A stretch of 64,000 nt of DNA from Megaustenia siamemsis (Eukaryota; Mollusca; Gastropoda; Stylommatophora; Ariophantidae), in assembly GCA_032433765.1 (NCBI GenBank), contig JAVIAB010000041.1, positions 77,676,335 to 77,740,334 of the forward strand, in the 5' to 3' direction. Within the stretch, counting starts at the first letter, position 1. Every line of letters begins with the position of its first letter. Below the pieces are notes generated by a model, which made no database searches, was not told the origin of the DNA, and was given only the letters and a program-made list of their open reading frames with translations. The position numbers and the translations under genes were made by a program. Of the stretch, positions 23,330-33,371 are shown piece by piece.

Positions 23330-24015
23330 TTACATTTTGTTGTTTTCAGTTCTTGACGCTGGTACTGAGGGGTTCATGCACATCACATGTTGCGACCACT
23401 TTCATCTTTGTCTCTCTATGTATTCAATGACTGGTAGAATTCTATTGATGTTTCTGATTCCATCGTTTTTTACATCTCTTCTTGTTTTGTTCACAGCATT
23501 TCTGAGGCATCTCATCTCATATGTTGTCAGTTGTCTCTCTTGATCTTTAGTCAGAGGCCATGTGTGACATCGATTGCAAAGAGTTAGAATAAAGATATAG
23601 TTTATCAAGTTGTTCTTCTTTTTTCATTGGAGATATACGATGCTTTAAAATTGGCGACGTTTGGTCTGTAACTTTGTTAGCACTTTGAAGTTGCCCTTCA
23701 ATCTCTTTGTTAAGCCTTCCATCCTCTGTAAACACGCTATCCATATATTTGAATTCTTGTACTTGCTTTACTAATTACTTTAATTTGTAATTGTCTGTTG
23801 AGAAGTCCATGTGTCTTGGTGTTCTGCTTATGTTCTTGATTTCAGTTTTGTCCACATTTATCTTCATATCGTGCTGATAGAGGTTTCTTTGCAGCGAATG
23901 TATATGCGTTTGTTGATGTTCCTCAGTGTTGTATATCAGGCATTAATCGTCGAAGAGCAGTTCATTCAGTGGCATATTCTCTATGTTTAGCCCAGCTACC
24001 GCCGGTAGCCTGAAC
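23330..24015 (-). mobile_element. LINE RT C-terminal fragment
   Basis: Minus strand: decayed YADD-region (LIYNTEEHQQTHIHSLQRNL), KINVDKTEIKNISRTPRHM, then YMDSVFTEDGRLNKEIEGQL, PILKHRISPMKK, LCNRCHTWPLTKDQERQLTT and YEMRCLRNAVNKTRRD. Same family as the split fragments at 27,203-27,445 and 31,130-31,650 in the opposite orientation. Confidence 0.82.
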
Positions 24016-24431
24016 ATATTAACGGAATACAAAAGTAAATGACAATTTATTATATTATTTTCATAATTATATTACACATTTTCTAATATTTTTATTACAC
24101 ATTTCGTAGTCCAATATGATTTATTTGCTTTGATTTGCATTTATTAAAGCAAGGTTTTCCTATGGCCTTTGTAACGTTTGTGAATGAAACCGAAACTAAG
24201 TTAGTACATGAAACTGCTAATATGCAGCGGTACAGTTCTCTTCTGTCCGCCTTAGAATGAATGACCTTGACATTAAAAAATTCCCGTCAAAATAATACGG
24301 CGAGAGCTACCTATACAAAATGCGGTTTCGTGGGTTATTTATAGCTCTAGCTAATCAGAATCGTCACAAAATGAAAGTGAAACTATGTCTGATTACCGGA
24401 AAATCCCAAATTATTTATAACTACGTTATGC

Positions 24432-24780
24432 GCATCAGCATCTGTAGAAAGAACTTTTTCTGCTCTCAAGAGAATCAAGTCTTATTGTCGTTCAACTCAG
24501 ACACAAGAACGTTTATCTGGTTTGGCAATAATGTCCATTGAGAAATAATTTCTTCAGAAACTTAGAAACTAACCCAACAGTACTTTCAATGACAAAGCCA
24601 TCAAGATATTTTCGTCCCAAACAAGACAGATATAGTTTACATATAAATAAGTAAGTAATTTAAAATGTAATGATGTCATTAGCAAATATTACTCCATGTT
24701 AGCCCACTGAATATAATGTATGGCTGTATTTATTATGTCAGCGGTAGCCCAGACCCCAAAACCAGTATACGCCACTGAGT
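24432..24780 (+). mobile_element. hAT transposase C-terminal remnant
   Basis: Codons from 24,432 read ASASVERTFSALKRIKSYCR and STQTQERLSGLAIMSIEK, the hAT dimerisation region, stopping at 24,548. Decayed codons continue to FNDKAIKIFSSQTRQI near 24,640. The stretch ends near CCAGTATACGCCACTG (24,762-24,777), which reads as a CAGTGGCG-type hAT terminus on the other strand. The N-terminal part of the transposase is absent. Confidence 0.75.
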
Positions 24781-24829
24781 TAATTTATCTCATAATGTAT
24801 ATTTTCTTAAAATAAAATGATATAACTGG

Positions 24830-24950
24830 TATTAATGATCAAAATCGTATAACTGATGTAGATGATTAAAATCTTATAACTGGTATAGATGATCAAAATC
24901 GTATAATTGTTTTAGGTGATCAAAATCTTATAACTGGTATACTACACTTA
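24830..24950. repeat. Short array, about 29-30-bp unit
   Basis: Four to five imperfect copies of GATCAAAATCGTATAACTG with a variable spacer. Confidence 0.75.
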
Positions 24951-25139
24951 TATTTCACAACTTACATTTTAATGAATGGCAAAATTAAATAACGTCTACA
25001 AATTGCACAAAACAATAACCACAACAAGTATGTTGTATGTTTATAGTTATTTGTATAGTTATGTTTATATAAAATTATTTAATTACATTCTACATTAGGC
25101 AAATGATTTAATTTAGTTTCTATTTCTAGAAAACGTTCC

Positions 25140-25295
25140 TATCGTTACCATTAACATATGACATTTCCAAAAATATACGCATATTGTCCGATTGTTTAGA
25201 AAAATAAAACAACTCATCATATCTGGGTGTGTGGTAAATGATAACAATGTTCAGGAACTGATAAGAAAGTATCTAGGTAACTTTTAACAAACACC
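25140..25295 (+). repeat. Dispersed repeat, copy 1
   Basis: TACCATTAACATATGACATT through GGTAACTTTTAACAAA is about 90% identical by eye to 39,629-39,778 in the same orientation. No coding potential or termini recognised. Confidence 0.75.
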
Positions 25296-25495
25296 AATTC
25301 TGACTACATAAGCCAGACTGTCTAATAGTAGCAGTACTTTGATAACTGTAACTTTGTTCATTGACTGTTTTAGCTCATGAAACATTTTACGTCTTTCATT
25401 TCAAAGAATATCGGTAAGTATTCCTTTCTATAGACATGGAGCCATACAACGTAACCATATTGTATAGAAATGCGTGTAGATAACATTGCCTTTAC

Positions 25496-25654
25496 CTGGT
25501 TTTTCTATGTTTCCATACTCAAATCTGAAGCCTTTATTGCTGATGGTGGAATCAGAATAAAACTCAACAAGCATGGAGGCGCCGGTACTTGTGAATGCTC
25601 TATTGGAACTTTGACCACACAACAATCCTATCTTTGAAGAGTCTCTGCTGTTAC
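25496..25654 (-). CDS. CUB4 exon C
   Basis: C-terminal third of CUB4, 159 nt, with a TTTAG acceptor and GTAAAG donor. It has Cys4 in GLLCGQSS, then RAFTSTGASMLVEFYSD and NKGFRFEYGNIEKPG. The SM position is ASM instead of the usual SSM. Phase 1 at both ends. Confidence 0.95.
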
Positions 25655-25699
25655 CTAAACATGGTCAAGAGTCAAGTTATCGATGTTTGTTTTAGTACA

Positions 25700-26600
25700 T
25701 GTCATGCATGAATATTCTCTCTGGTGGTCAGTATATTTTACAATGAGAGACAATCTGTATTGAGTTCTGCAATATATTTTTAGCGTTTCTTCAATCTAAT
25801 TGAACCTGCAACATTATAATGAATAAGGCAATTTAACACTCCGAATTGAGAAAGGTAATGCTCTAAATTCTATGTCATGTTTTGTTTATTTCTATCATTT
25901 AAAGGAGTTCTTTTTTCTTTCTACTCATTTGCCTTTCAGTATTGATGGAGATATAAATTGTGGTCTTTTGTTCTTCTCTTGGCTTCTACTGCTGTTATAC
26001 TTCCTAGTGTTTCTAATATTTCATCGATTCATCTTTTTCGTGGTCGGCCATTGAGTCTGGGGTTCTCTCAAAATTTATTAAAGGCTGTTTGTGACGTGTG
26101 CTTATAACATTTAATTCAAATATATTATCCACAGGTATTTATACGTATGAACATTGAAAACTAATAACAACAAAATAAAAATAAAAAATAATACACACAT
26201 ACGAAAAGAAATATCTAACTATAATACTTATATACTGTATAGAATATAACACAGTTAAGACAAGTTCAGAAAAAAAGAGATATGGGCATGCTACCAACAG
26301 TGAGAATCATTGAAAATTCAAGAAGAATAAATAAGCATGTGAGGAGATAACATATGCAATGTATCATAAAGCAATCACTAAAGTGTACATGACAAATAAA
26401 AAGGCAAAAACAGGTATATCTTTCTGACGCCCAGAACACTGAATTGACGCAAAGTAAAAGCCTTTGCGCCACATGTTGTGATTGAAAAGCTCGCCCAGAA
26501 AATAAATATATGACACTGTACACTGACAGCCCCCTGTATCATCAGACAGGACTGGAAGGATGCTAGAGCTTAGAATATATTGTTTGTAAATAGAGGGGTA
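25700..26600. other. CUB4 M-to-C intron, nothing recognised
   Basis: AT-rich intron (967 bp) without arrays; open frames on either strand are short and show no recognisable domain. Confidence 0.5.
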
Positions 26601-26621
26601 AAAGATGAATAACAACCGTAC

Positions 26622-26749
26622 CATCATAAATATTTACATAATCGTGACTGCATGTTGGCGACACATCCTCTGTGTAGAAATCCAACGACCTCAACACAAC
26701 GACAAGTGTGGGTAACGAAGCTTCGATTAGCCAGCGGCAGCTCGCATCG
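26622..26749 (-). CDS. CUB4 exon M
   Basis: Central part of CUB4, 128 nt, with a TTTCCAG acceptor and GTACGG donor. It reads DASCRWLIEASLPTL with Cys2, RSLDFYTEDVS, and PTCSHDYVNIYD with Cys3. Glu in YTED and Asp in HDYV keep the calcium-site pattern. It leaves in phase 1 into the C exon 967 bp away. Confidence 0.94.
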
Positions 26750-27064
26750 CTGGAAAAATAAATTAATCGCACTGAACTAGTAGGTAACCAAACAATATTC
26801 TATGGCATTCCAGGGAAATACAGCAACTTTTGATAACTTGTCGCTTTTATGTTAGTAAATTAAATGCGGTTAAACCATTTGAAAATAAAAACATGTTTCT
26901 CTCTGGTGTTTGTAAATGAGGAAATATGAGCTCACACAACAATATTGCACAAATATTGCTCTTTCAGTTTACAAACGAGTCGACGACAAGCAATTCGTGG
27001 AACCGTCATAATAAAATGTGATAGTCTTGACTTGTGTTTAAAGACATCACTATCGACTTCTTAC

Positions 27065-27146
27065 TTGGGATAATTGTTGGGGTAGCCAGGCGAGGTAAAG
27101 TACTGCACATCTGAACTGGCGGATAAAGTCACATCGCTACATTCAC
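27065..27146 (-). CDS. CUB4 exon N
   Basis: N-terminal third of CUB4, 82 nt, with a TTGCAG acceptor and GTAAG donor. It reads GECSDVTLSASSDVQY then FTSPGYPNNYP. The segment after Cys1 lacks LWA and resembles CUB6 (xCxxATLxA). The intron to the M exon is only 315 bp, the shortest in the locus and free of arrays, so this pair shows the compact ancestral spacing. Confidence 0.94.
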
Positions 27147-27202
27147 CTGCAACACAAATACGTTATTGTATAAGTTAGCCAGCTCATCGGAGACATTAAC
27201 GA

Positions 27203-27445
27203 TTATTCGATGACGATCAGGCACTTATACATGGACAAATAGAAGACCTACAAGAACGTGTAAATAAACTTAACAGCACAGGCACACAATACAACATGAA
27301 AGTCAACATCATTAAAACAGAAGTCATGAATATTGCAAAATAGAAACAGAACATCAATATAACGAAAGACGGAAAACAATTAAAACAAGTGGGGGAATTT
27401 ACATACCTAGGAAGTCTACTAACAAATGACAATTCACAAACAATA
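27203..27445 (+). mobile_element. LINE RT fragment, left half of a split element
   Basis: Plus strand: YSDDDQALIHGQIEDLQERV, NKLNSTGTQYNMKVN, KTEVMNIAK, then GEFTYLGSLLTNDNSQT, the RT segment from the YxDD box onward. The reading continues logically at about 31,130, so the DNA between them is an insertion. One in-frame stop after NIAK shows decay. Confidence 0.82.
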
Positions 27446-27952
27446 TTGGTATTGCTTAGTGTTCTTTATAGTGGGCAATCTGTGAAAAAGTCACTGACAG
27501 CATTGAGGGTGAGTGGTTGTATTTGTGTGTAATGGGATAGAACAGCAACGGTGGCAATAGCGTGGTTTGTTACACAGAACGAAGGTCACGCGGTCTTGAT
27601 AACTGATTGCCAAAGGTATGCTACAGAATATTGACAGACAGTCTCTGCGGCAGGAGTGGATGCAGCTGCTAGATGCCTCTAAAGTGAACTGTCCAGGACA
27701 TGCTTGTGTACACGCAGTGAAATCATCGATAAGCTCGTTGGCAGCTCTTAGATGCCTCTAAAGTGAACTGTCCAGGACATGATGGTGTACACGGCAGTGA
27801 AATCATCGATAAGCTCGTTGGCAGCTCTTAGATGCCTCTAAAGTGAACTGTCTATGGCATGCTGGTGTACACGGCAGTGAAATCATCGATAAGCTCGTTG
27901 GCAGCTCTTAGATGCTTCTAAAGTGAACTGTCCAGGGCATGCTGGTGTACAC
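27446..27952 (+). mobile_element. RNase H LINE fragment with tandem duplications, left part
   Basis: Plus strand: TDCQ, MLQNIDRQSLRQEWMQLLDA, then repeated KVNCPGHAGVHGSEIIDKLV. CPGHAxVxGxEIxDKLxG is the C-terminal RNase H motif of LINE polyproteins. The roughly 80-bp segment coding this motif is repeated in tandem (starts near 27,662, 27,741, 27,822 and 27,902). The hAT element at 27,953 interrupts the array, which resumes at 30,544. Confidence 0.8.
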
Positions 27953-30535
27953 TAGGGTTGCCAGATACACCGTTTTTTTACGGATTTCTCCGTTTTTTTC
28001 ACGTAATTCGATGACTCCGTTTTATCTTTGCCCGGAGTCGCTAAAACACCGTATTTTAACGCTCACGTAAATATTTTTTTTTAATATCGATTAAATAATA
28101 TATAAATTCGTAGTAAATAATATTAATTAAACCATTCGGCGGTTTGTTTTGTATAATTGTTTCTGGATCATACTTTTAAGTGCGCATATTGTAGTTCCGC
28201 GCTAAAATATTGAAGCGATTTAATTTCCGTCCTAGCCCACGACAAGAATCAATTTATTTCCGATCGTCGATGTGTAAACACAGTTTCACCGCTCCATCCA
28301 ATTCAATCCTCGCATCTACATATTATTAGTAAGTTTATTTTAAAGTTTGTTAACATTATTTTATAATGAGTGATATGGATTTAAAGAAGTCTCCTCCAAA
28401 GAAGAAATTAAAATTACAACTACAACACAATCAAAGTTACCGTAAAGTGTGGGAAGAATCGTTTTCATGGGTTAAACCAGGACCTAACGAACATCGAGCT
28501 TTCTGTGTGTTATGCAGAAAAGATTTTAGTATTTCTCATGGTGGACAAAGTGACTTAAAACAACATTCAGAATCTAAAACGCATAAACTAAAAGAAAAAT
28601 CTGATGATTTTAGTGTAAACAAACTTTCACATTATTTTGTAAATGTAAACAATACATCAGAACACGATAATGTTGTCGCGAGTGAACTGGCTTTGGTTTA
28701 TCATGCAGTCAAACATAATCAAAGTTATTCTAGCTTGGACTGTGGAAATAAGCTTGTGACACACATTTTTAAAGATTCTGTGACTGCTTCAAAAGTATCA
28801 TGTGGGCGCACTAAAGCTGAAATGCTTGTCAAGAATGTTTTAGCACCCAGAAGTGTCAATGATTTTTTAGATATTTTAAAGTGTTCGGAACAAGGTGTGA
28901 GATTTTTTTCATTGGCAACAGATGCCTCGAATAAGGGAAACAGGAAGATGTTTCCAGTTTGCCTTCGCTACTTTGACTCAGTGAAAGGAGTGCAGAATAA
29001 ACTTCTGGATTTTATTGAAAATGCTGATGAAACTGATTGTGGAGTTAGTCAGCTAGTGCTGCAGAGTTTAGAAAGACATAATCTTGATATTAATCACATT
29101 TCATCATATAGTGCAGTTTTTGCAATTTTGGAATTAGACATTCTGTATTTCAATTACTTTTGAAAAAGAATGAAAATATATTGAAGGCCAATTGTACAAA
29201 TCACATACTTCATAATGCAATCAAGTATGCTACAGACAAATTGGATATTGATGTAGAGAGCATAGTCCTCAAAATTTACAATCATTTCTCAGTTTCAGCA
29301 AAAAGAAGAGAGGAACTGAAATCATTTTTTTTAATTTTGTGGAATTTGAATGGTCTGAAATATTGAGACATGTTCCAACGAGGTGGCTGTCTTTGACTCC
29401 AGCTGTAAATAGGCTTCTCCTAAATTGGGGTGCAATCAAAAGTTACTTTCAAAGTATTGATGACTGCCCAAAATTATTGAAATCTGTGTTTCTTATTGAT
29501 GACCCTGAGCAAGCCATTTTGCCAGAGATTTATTTTCACTTTGTAAACAATGTTGGAAACTTGTTGGATGCTGTTAACAAAACACAAGAAAGTTGTGAAT
29601 TGAGTGTCTTGGGGACATTCAAACAAATGTACATTTTGAACGAAAAGCTTAAACAGAGAATAAAAGACAGTTTTTTTATGGCAGCAATGCAAATGAACTT
29701 ATTAATGATTTGTCTGTAACACTGCAAAAAAAAAATATCAAGTGATTTTAACAAATTTTACAATGATATGCTTCAGTATCTTGACAAAAGGTTTGATGTG
29801 ACTGCCAATAATCCATATTCATCATTGGCAGCTTTTGCTTTGGATAAAGAAATTCATTTTGAAGATTTGGAAACTGCAGTGTGTATTCTGAAATTGAAAG
29901 ACCACATATGTGTTGATGCCATGTATGAAGAGTTCTGTGACTTTCAGAGTGTTCTATGTGAAAGTATTAACAAAGATAACAGTGATATCACAAACTGGTT
30001 ACATTTTTTTTCTGTTGTGCCAGAACATAAAGTGCTAAACATTTCAAAGATTGTTGGATTTTTATTTAGCATACCAGGATCAAATGCCTTTGTTGAGAGG
30101 ATATTCTCCTTAATGAAAAACAAATGGAATGACACAAGAAATAGGTGTAGCCAAGAACTGATTGAAGCAGAGCTCAGAGTCATGGTTAATTTTGACAATT
30201 CATGTGCTGATTTTTTTAAATTTGTCAAAACTGATGCAAGATTATTGAAAGCTGGCAAATCCTCAAGCAAATACAATTAAAATGTCTCTAGAAACACTAG
30301 GTGAGAGTTTTTTCAATTTAAATAAGAAAATTGTCTTTGCAGAATATGAGCATTGTTTTATTTCTAGTTTCTGTATATAATTTTTCATAAATTTGTTTGA
30401 ATATAAAGGCGAATTCATTGTCACTACCGGTAACAATATACAAAATCATTTGTTCGTAAATATGTAATTAAAATTGAAGAAAAAAAATTCAGCGTAAAAG
30501 TACACCTTTTTTTTTTTTTAAATCTGACAACCCTA
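27953..30535 (+). mobile_element. hAT-superfamily DNA transposon with TIRs and 8-bp TSD
   Basis: A 2,583-bp element bounded by 14-bp terminal inverted repeats TAGGGTTGCCAGAT (27,953-27,966) and ATCTGACAACCCTA (30,522-30,535), one mismatch. An 8-bp direct repeat GTGTACAC flanks it (27,945-27,952 and 30,536-30,543), as expected for hAT integration. The target was an RNase H motif repeat that itself contains GTGTACAC. It carries one transposase gene, described separately. Confidence 0.95.
28366..30280 (+). pseudogene. hAT transposase, frame-broken
   Basis: Start ATG at 28,366 with a basic N terminus (MSDMDLKKSPPKKKLKL). A zinc-finger-like segment follows: CVLCRKDF, GGQSDLKQH, SKTH (about 28,500-28,590). 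Further on come FFSLATDASNKGNRKMFPVC (28,905), HSVFQLLLKKNENILKANCT (29,130), HVPTRWLSLTPAVNRLLLNW (29,369), ANELINDLSVTL (29,690), and the dimerisation region GSNAFVERIFSLMKNKW (30,078). The C terminus is KSSSKYN and a stop at 30,280. Four frame shifts break it, near 29,117, 29,325, 29,669 and 29,725, each at a run of T or A. Otherwise it is full length for a compact hAT transposase of about 630 residues. Confidence 0.9.
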
Positions 30536-30543
30536 GTGTACAC

Positions 30544-31125
30544 GTCAGTGAATCGATAAGTACACGTCAGTGAATCGTCAGTAAATCGATAAGCTCGTTG
30601 GCAGCTCTTAGATGCCTCTAAAGTGAACTGTCCGGGGCATGCTGGTGTACACGCAGTGAAATCATCGATAAGCTCGTTGGCAGCTCTTAGATGCCTCTAA
30701 AGTGAACTGTCCAGGGCATGCTAGTGTACACGCAGTAAAATCATCGATAACCTCGTTGGCAGCTCTGGCATTGAGTGGCCTTTCTCTGGACAAAGAGGAC
30801 ATCTCCAAGGTTGTTCTTTATCCCTTGAGAGAAGAGGAATGTGTTAGGTTGGACAACGATGTCTACATTGATACAGTGAGTAGTCTAAAGGTGGAAAAGT
30901 GATCTGGTCGATCCAGAGTGTTTATTGGGAAAGCAGATGTATCTATGATCAACACTTTACAGGAATAGTCAGTCTGCTTTTGTTTGAGAAATGCTGAGAC
31001 CAGAGTTGGAGCGGATATGGGGATGCCCAGACTGCAATTAAACTGACTCCATGTATGACATAGAATAGTGTGTATGTGCGTGTATGTGCGTGTATGTGTA
31101 TGAACATTAATCCAGCATTTTATAT
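30544..31125 (+). mobile_element. RNase H LINE fragment, right part and 3' end
   Basis: Two more RNase H motif repeats (starts near 30,601 and 30,680), then the normal continuation SGLSLDKEDISKVVLYPLRE and LDNDVYIDTVSSLKVEK, and the 3' segment GGATATGGGGATGCCCAGAC TGCAATTAA at about 31,014. The same 3' end occurs reversed at 43,024-43,060. A GT-rich tract (31,068-31,100) follows. Confidence 0.8.
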
Positions 31126-31129
31126 ATAC

Positions 31130-31650
31130 GGTTTAATAAAGCATGCCAAATTAAAGGCCAAGTATCAACACTATTGAAAAACAAGGCAATAACTACGGAA
31201 GCAAAAAGGGCAATATACAAATTAATGTTTCTACCAACTCTGTGCTATCAGTGCCAGAATTGGACGCTGGACTCTAGAACAACAAGAAAGATAACAACAA
31301 CCGAAATGAAATGTGTCAGAAGAATGACAGGAAACAGCTTAAGGGACAGAGTAAGAAACACTGACCTGAGGAAGAAACTCGAAATTGAACCAGCCATCAA
31401 AAACATAAAGAAACAACAGATAAATTGGTTCGACCACATAACAAGATAAAAAGAACTAACAATGACTCAAAGAGCCTTAAATAAACGCTACGAAAACACC
31501 AGATTAAGAGGAAGACCGAGAAAGAGATGGATAAAGTGAATACTAGAGTCACTAAGAGGCCAAAAGAAGAGCAAAGAATCGCAGATTGTATCTCCCCTCG
31601 ACGCCAACGACAATAGAGGAAGGATAGAAGAGGAAGAGGAAGATGAATCC
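31130..31650 (+). mobile_element. LINE RT fragment, right half of a split element
   Basis: Plus strand: QVSTLLKNKAITTEAKRAIY, LPTLCYQCQNWTLDSRTTRK, TTEMKCVRRMTGNSLRDRVR, NIKKQQINWFDHITR, then TRLRGRPRKRWIK. It continues the fragment ending at 27,445 and is the sister of the minus-strand fragment at 23,330-24,015. Confidence 0.83.
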
Positions 31651-31882
31651 AACAGTAAGACTATTATTTTGTTTTGTGTGCTTCGACAAACATGGGTCCA
31701 CGTCACTCATCCGGATGAAAGAGATAAGAAGATTTATCAACCTACACTGAACATGGATAATTTGTCGCTAGACACTAGGAGACTTGCTGAGGAAGGTATC
31801 TTAGCACATATGGACATGTTCGGAGTGCAACGATCATGACTCGCAAATAACTCAATAACTCAATAAATCAGAACATCATTAC

Positions 31883-32041
31883 CTAATCCTCCCTGGGCCG
31901 TATACTCGAATTTGAAACCTCTATAGTTGTTGGAAGAATCCGAGTGGAAGACAACGGTCATGGAGCTGCCAGTGCTGGTGAATGTGGTTGTTGAAACCTG
32001 TCCATTCAATACTCCCAGAATGTGAGAACCTGTACTGTTAC
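31883..32041 (-). CDS. CUB3 exon C, Cys4 lost
   Basis: C-terminal third of CUB3, 159 nt, with a CTGTAG acceptor and GTAATG donor. The LCG motif of the other copies is LNG here (GVLNGQVS, codon AAT), so Cys4 is gone. The rest is strongly conserved: TTTFTSTGSSMTVVF, HSDSSNNYRGFKFEY. This matches the loss of Cys3 in the M exon. The open frame, splice sites and conserved core argue against a decayed exon. Confidence 0.95.
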
Positions 32042-32135
32042 CTACAGCATGAGAGCAATGATATAGTTAGAGTTAGACTTTGAGACATGCACTTCTTATT
32101 TAGAGTTTTGTAAATAGAAGTTATTTGTTTACCAA

Positions 32136-32310
32136 TCATCATCATCATCATCATTTGCCTTACCGGTTGCCGTAGACGATCATGTCCCTCCACAATCTTC
32201 TGTCTACAGTGCATCGTATCCATTCTGTTGTTGACCGTTTTCTATGCCATGACACCAAGCTATCCAGTATTTCACCAATACATGATATATTTATTTTGAA
32301 TTTAATTTAT
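32136..32310 (-). mobile_element. Solo LINE 3' tail
   Basis: (ATC)n at 32,137-32,153, then TTACCGGTTGCCGTAGACGA TCATGTCCCTCCACAATCTT and onward to CATGACACCAAGC. It is the reverse-oriented 3' end of the family also seen at 20,747 and 41,007. Confidence 0.75.
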
Positions 32311-32424
32311 TTACTAGACAAATTTGTCTTTTTTTTCAAATATATATACCCGTCTCTTACTGTGACACTTATTTATCTCCTGATAAGGTCCCCTGTCGAA
32401 CATTCGTTAACCCCATTATAAGAG

Positions 32425-32535
32425 GTTGATTTCTCTCAACACACATATAGACACACACATAAAGACACACACATATAGACACACAAATATAGACACACAC
32501 ATATAGACACACACATATACACAAACAATCTGTAT
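32425..32535. repeat. ACACACATATAG microsatellite-like tract
   Basis: Short array of ACACACATATAGAC-type units. Confidence 0.85.
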
Positions 32536-32574
32536 CTGCCCAAACACCCCAATCTCTTCACCTCTGACGGAGGT

Positions 32575-33035
32575 ATTGATAGTGGTGACCTGGCGTAATT
32601 AGTCAGTTGTTAGACGGTGACCTGGCGTATTTAGTCAGTTGTTAGACGGTGACCTGGCGTAATTAGTCAGTTGTTAGACGGTGACCTGGCGTAATTAGTC
32701 AGTTGTTAGACGGTGACCTGGCCTAATTAGTCAGCTGTTAGTCGGTGACCTGGCGTAATTAGTCAGCTGTTAGACGGTGACCTGGTGCAATTAGTCAGCT
32801 GTTAGACGGTGACCTGGCCTAATTAGTCAGCTGTTATATGGTGACCTGGTACAATTAGTCAGCTGTTAGACGGTGACTGTGACGCAATTATTCAGCTGTT
32901 AGACGGCGACCGTGACGTAATAACTCAGCTGTTAGACTGTGACCGTGACGCAATTACTCAGCTGTTAGACGGTGACCGTGACGCAATTACTCAGCTGTTA
33001 GATAATTATTCGTAACGCAATTAGTCAGCTGTTAA
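32575..33035. repeat. 32-bp minisatellite
   Basis: About 14 copies with GTGACCTGGCGTAATTAGTC and AGTTGTTAGACG. The right-hand units change to GTGACCGTGACGCAATTACT, showing regional variant spread. Confidence 0.93.
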
Positions 33036-33059
33036 ACAGCAATATCATTAATTAAATAA

Positions 33060-33371
33060 CACACCCCATGCACATGTGAGAAAGTTCACCTATCTCGCTT
33101 CTATGGTCACAACCAATGTCCCCCTTGGAGAAGAAATAAATTCCCGAATCGGAAAGACAACTACAACATTTGGCAAACTTAAAGATAGAGCATGGGCCAA
33201 CACCAATTTAACACTCAGGACTAAGATTCACATTTACCAAAATTGTGTGCTTAGTATACTTCTATATGGATCAGAAACTTGGACTACCTATGCAGGGCAG
33301 GAGAAAAGGTTAAACAGCTTTCATGTACGTTGCCTTCGCAAAATTATGAACATCAAATGGCAGGACAAAGT
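33060..33371 (+). mobile_element. LINE C-terminal region, left half, split by another LINE
   Basis: Plus strand: VRKFTYLASMVTTNVPLGEE, GKTTTTFGKLKDRAWANTNL, LSILLYGSETWTTY, FHVRCLRKIMNIKWQDKV. It is cut after QDK at 33,371 and resumes at 36,738 with DKVTNSNVLQRAK. The last 10 bp (AGGACAAAGT, 33,362-33,371) recur at the far side of the inserted LINE. Confidence 0.9.
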
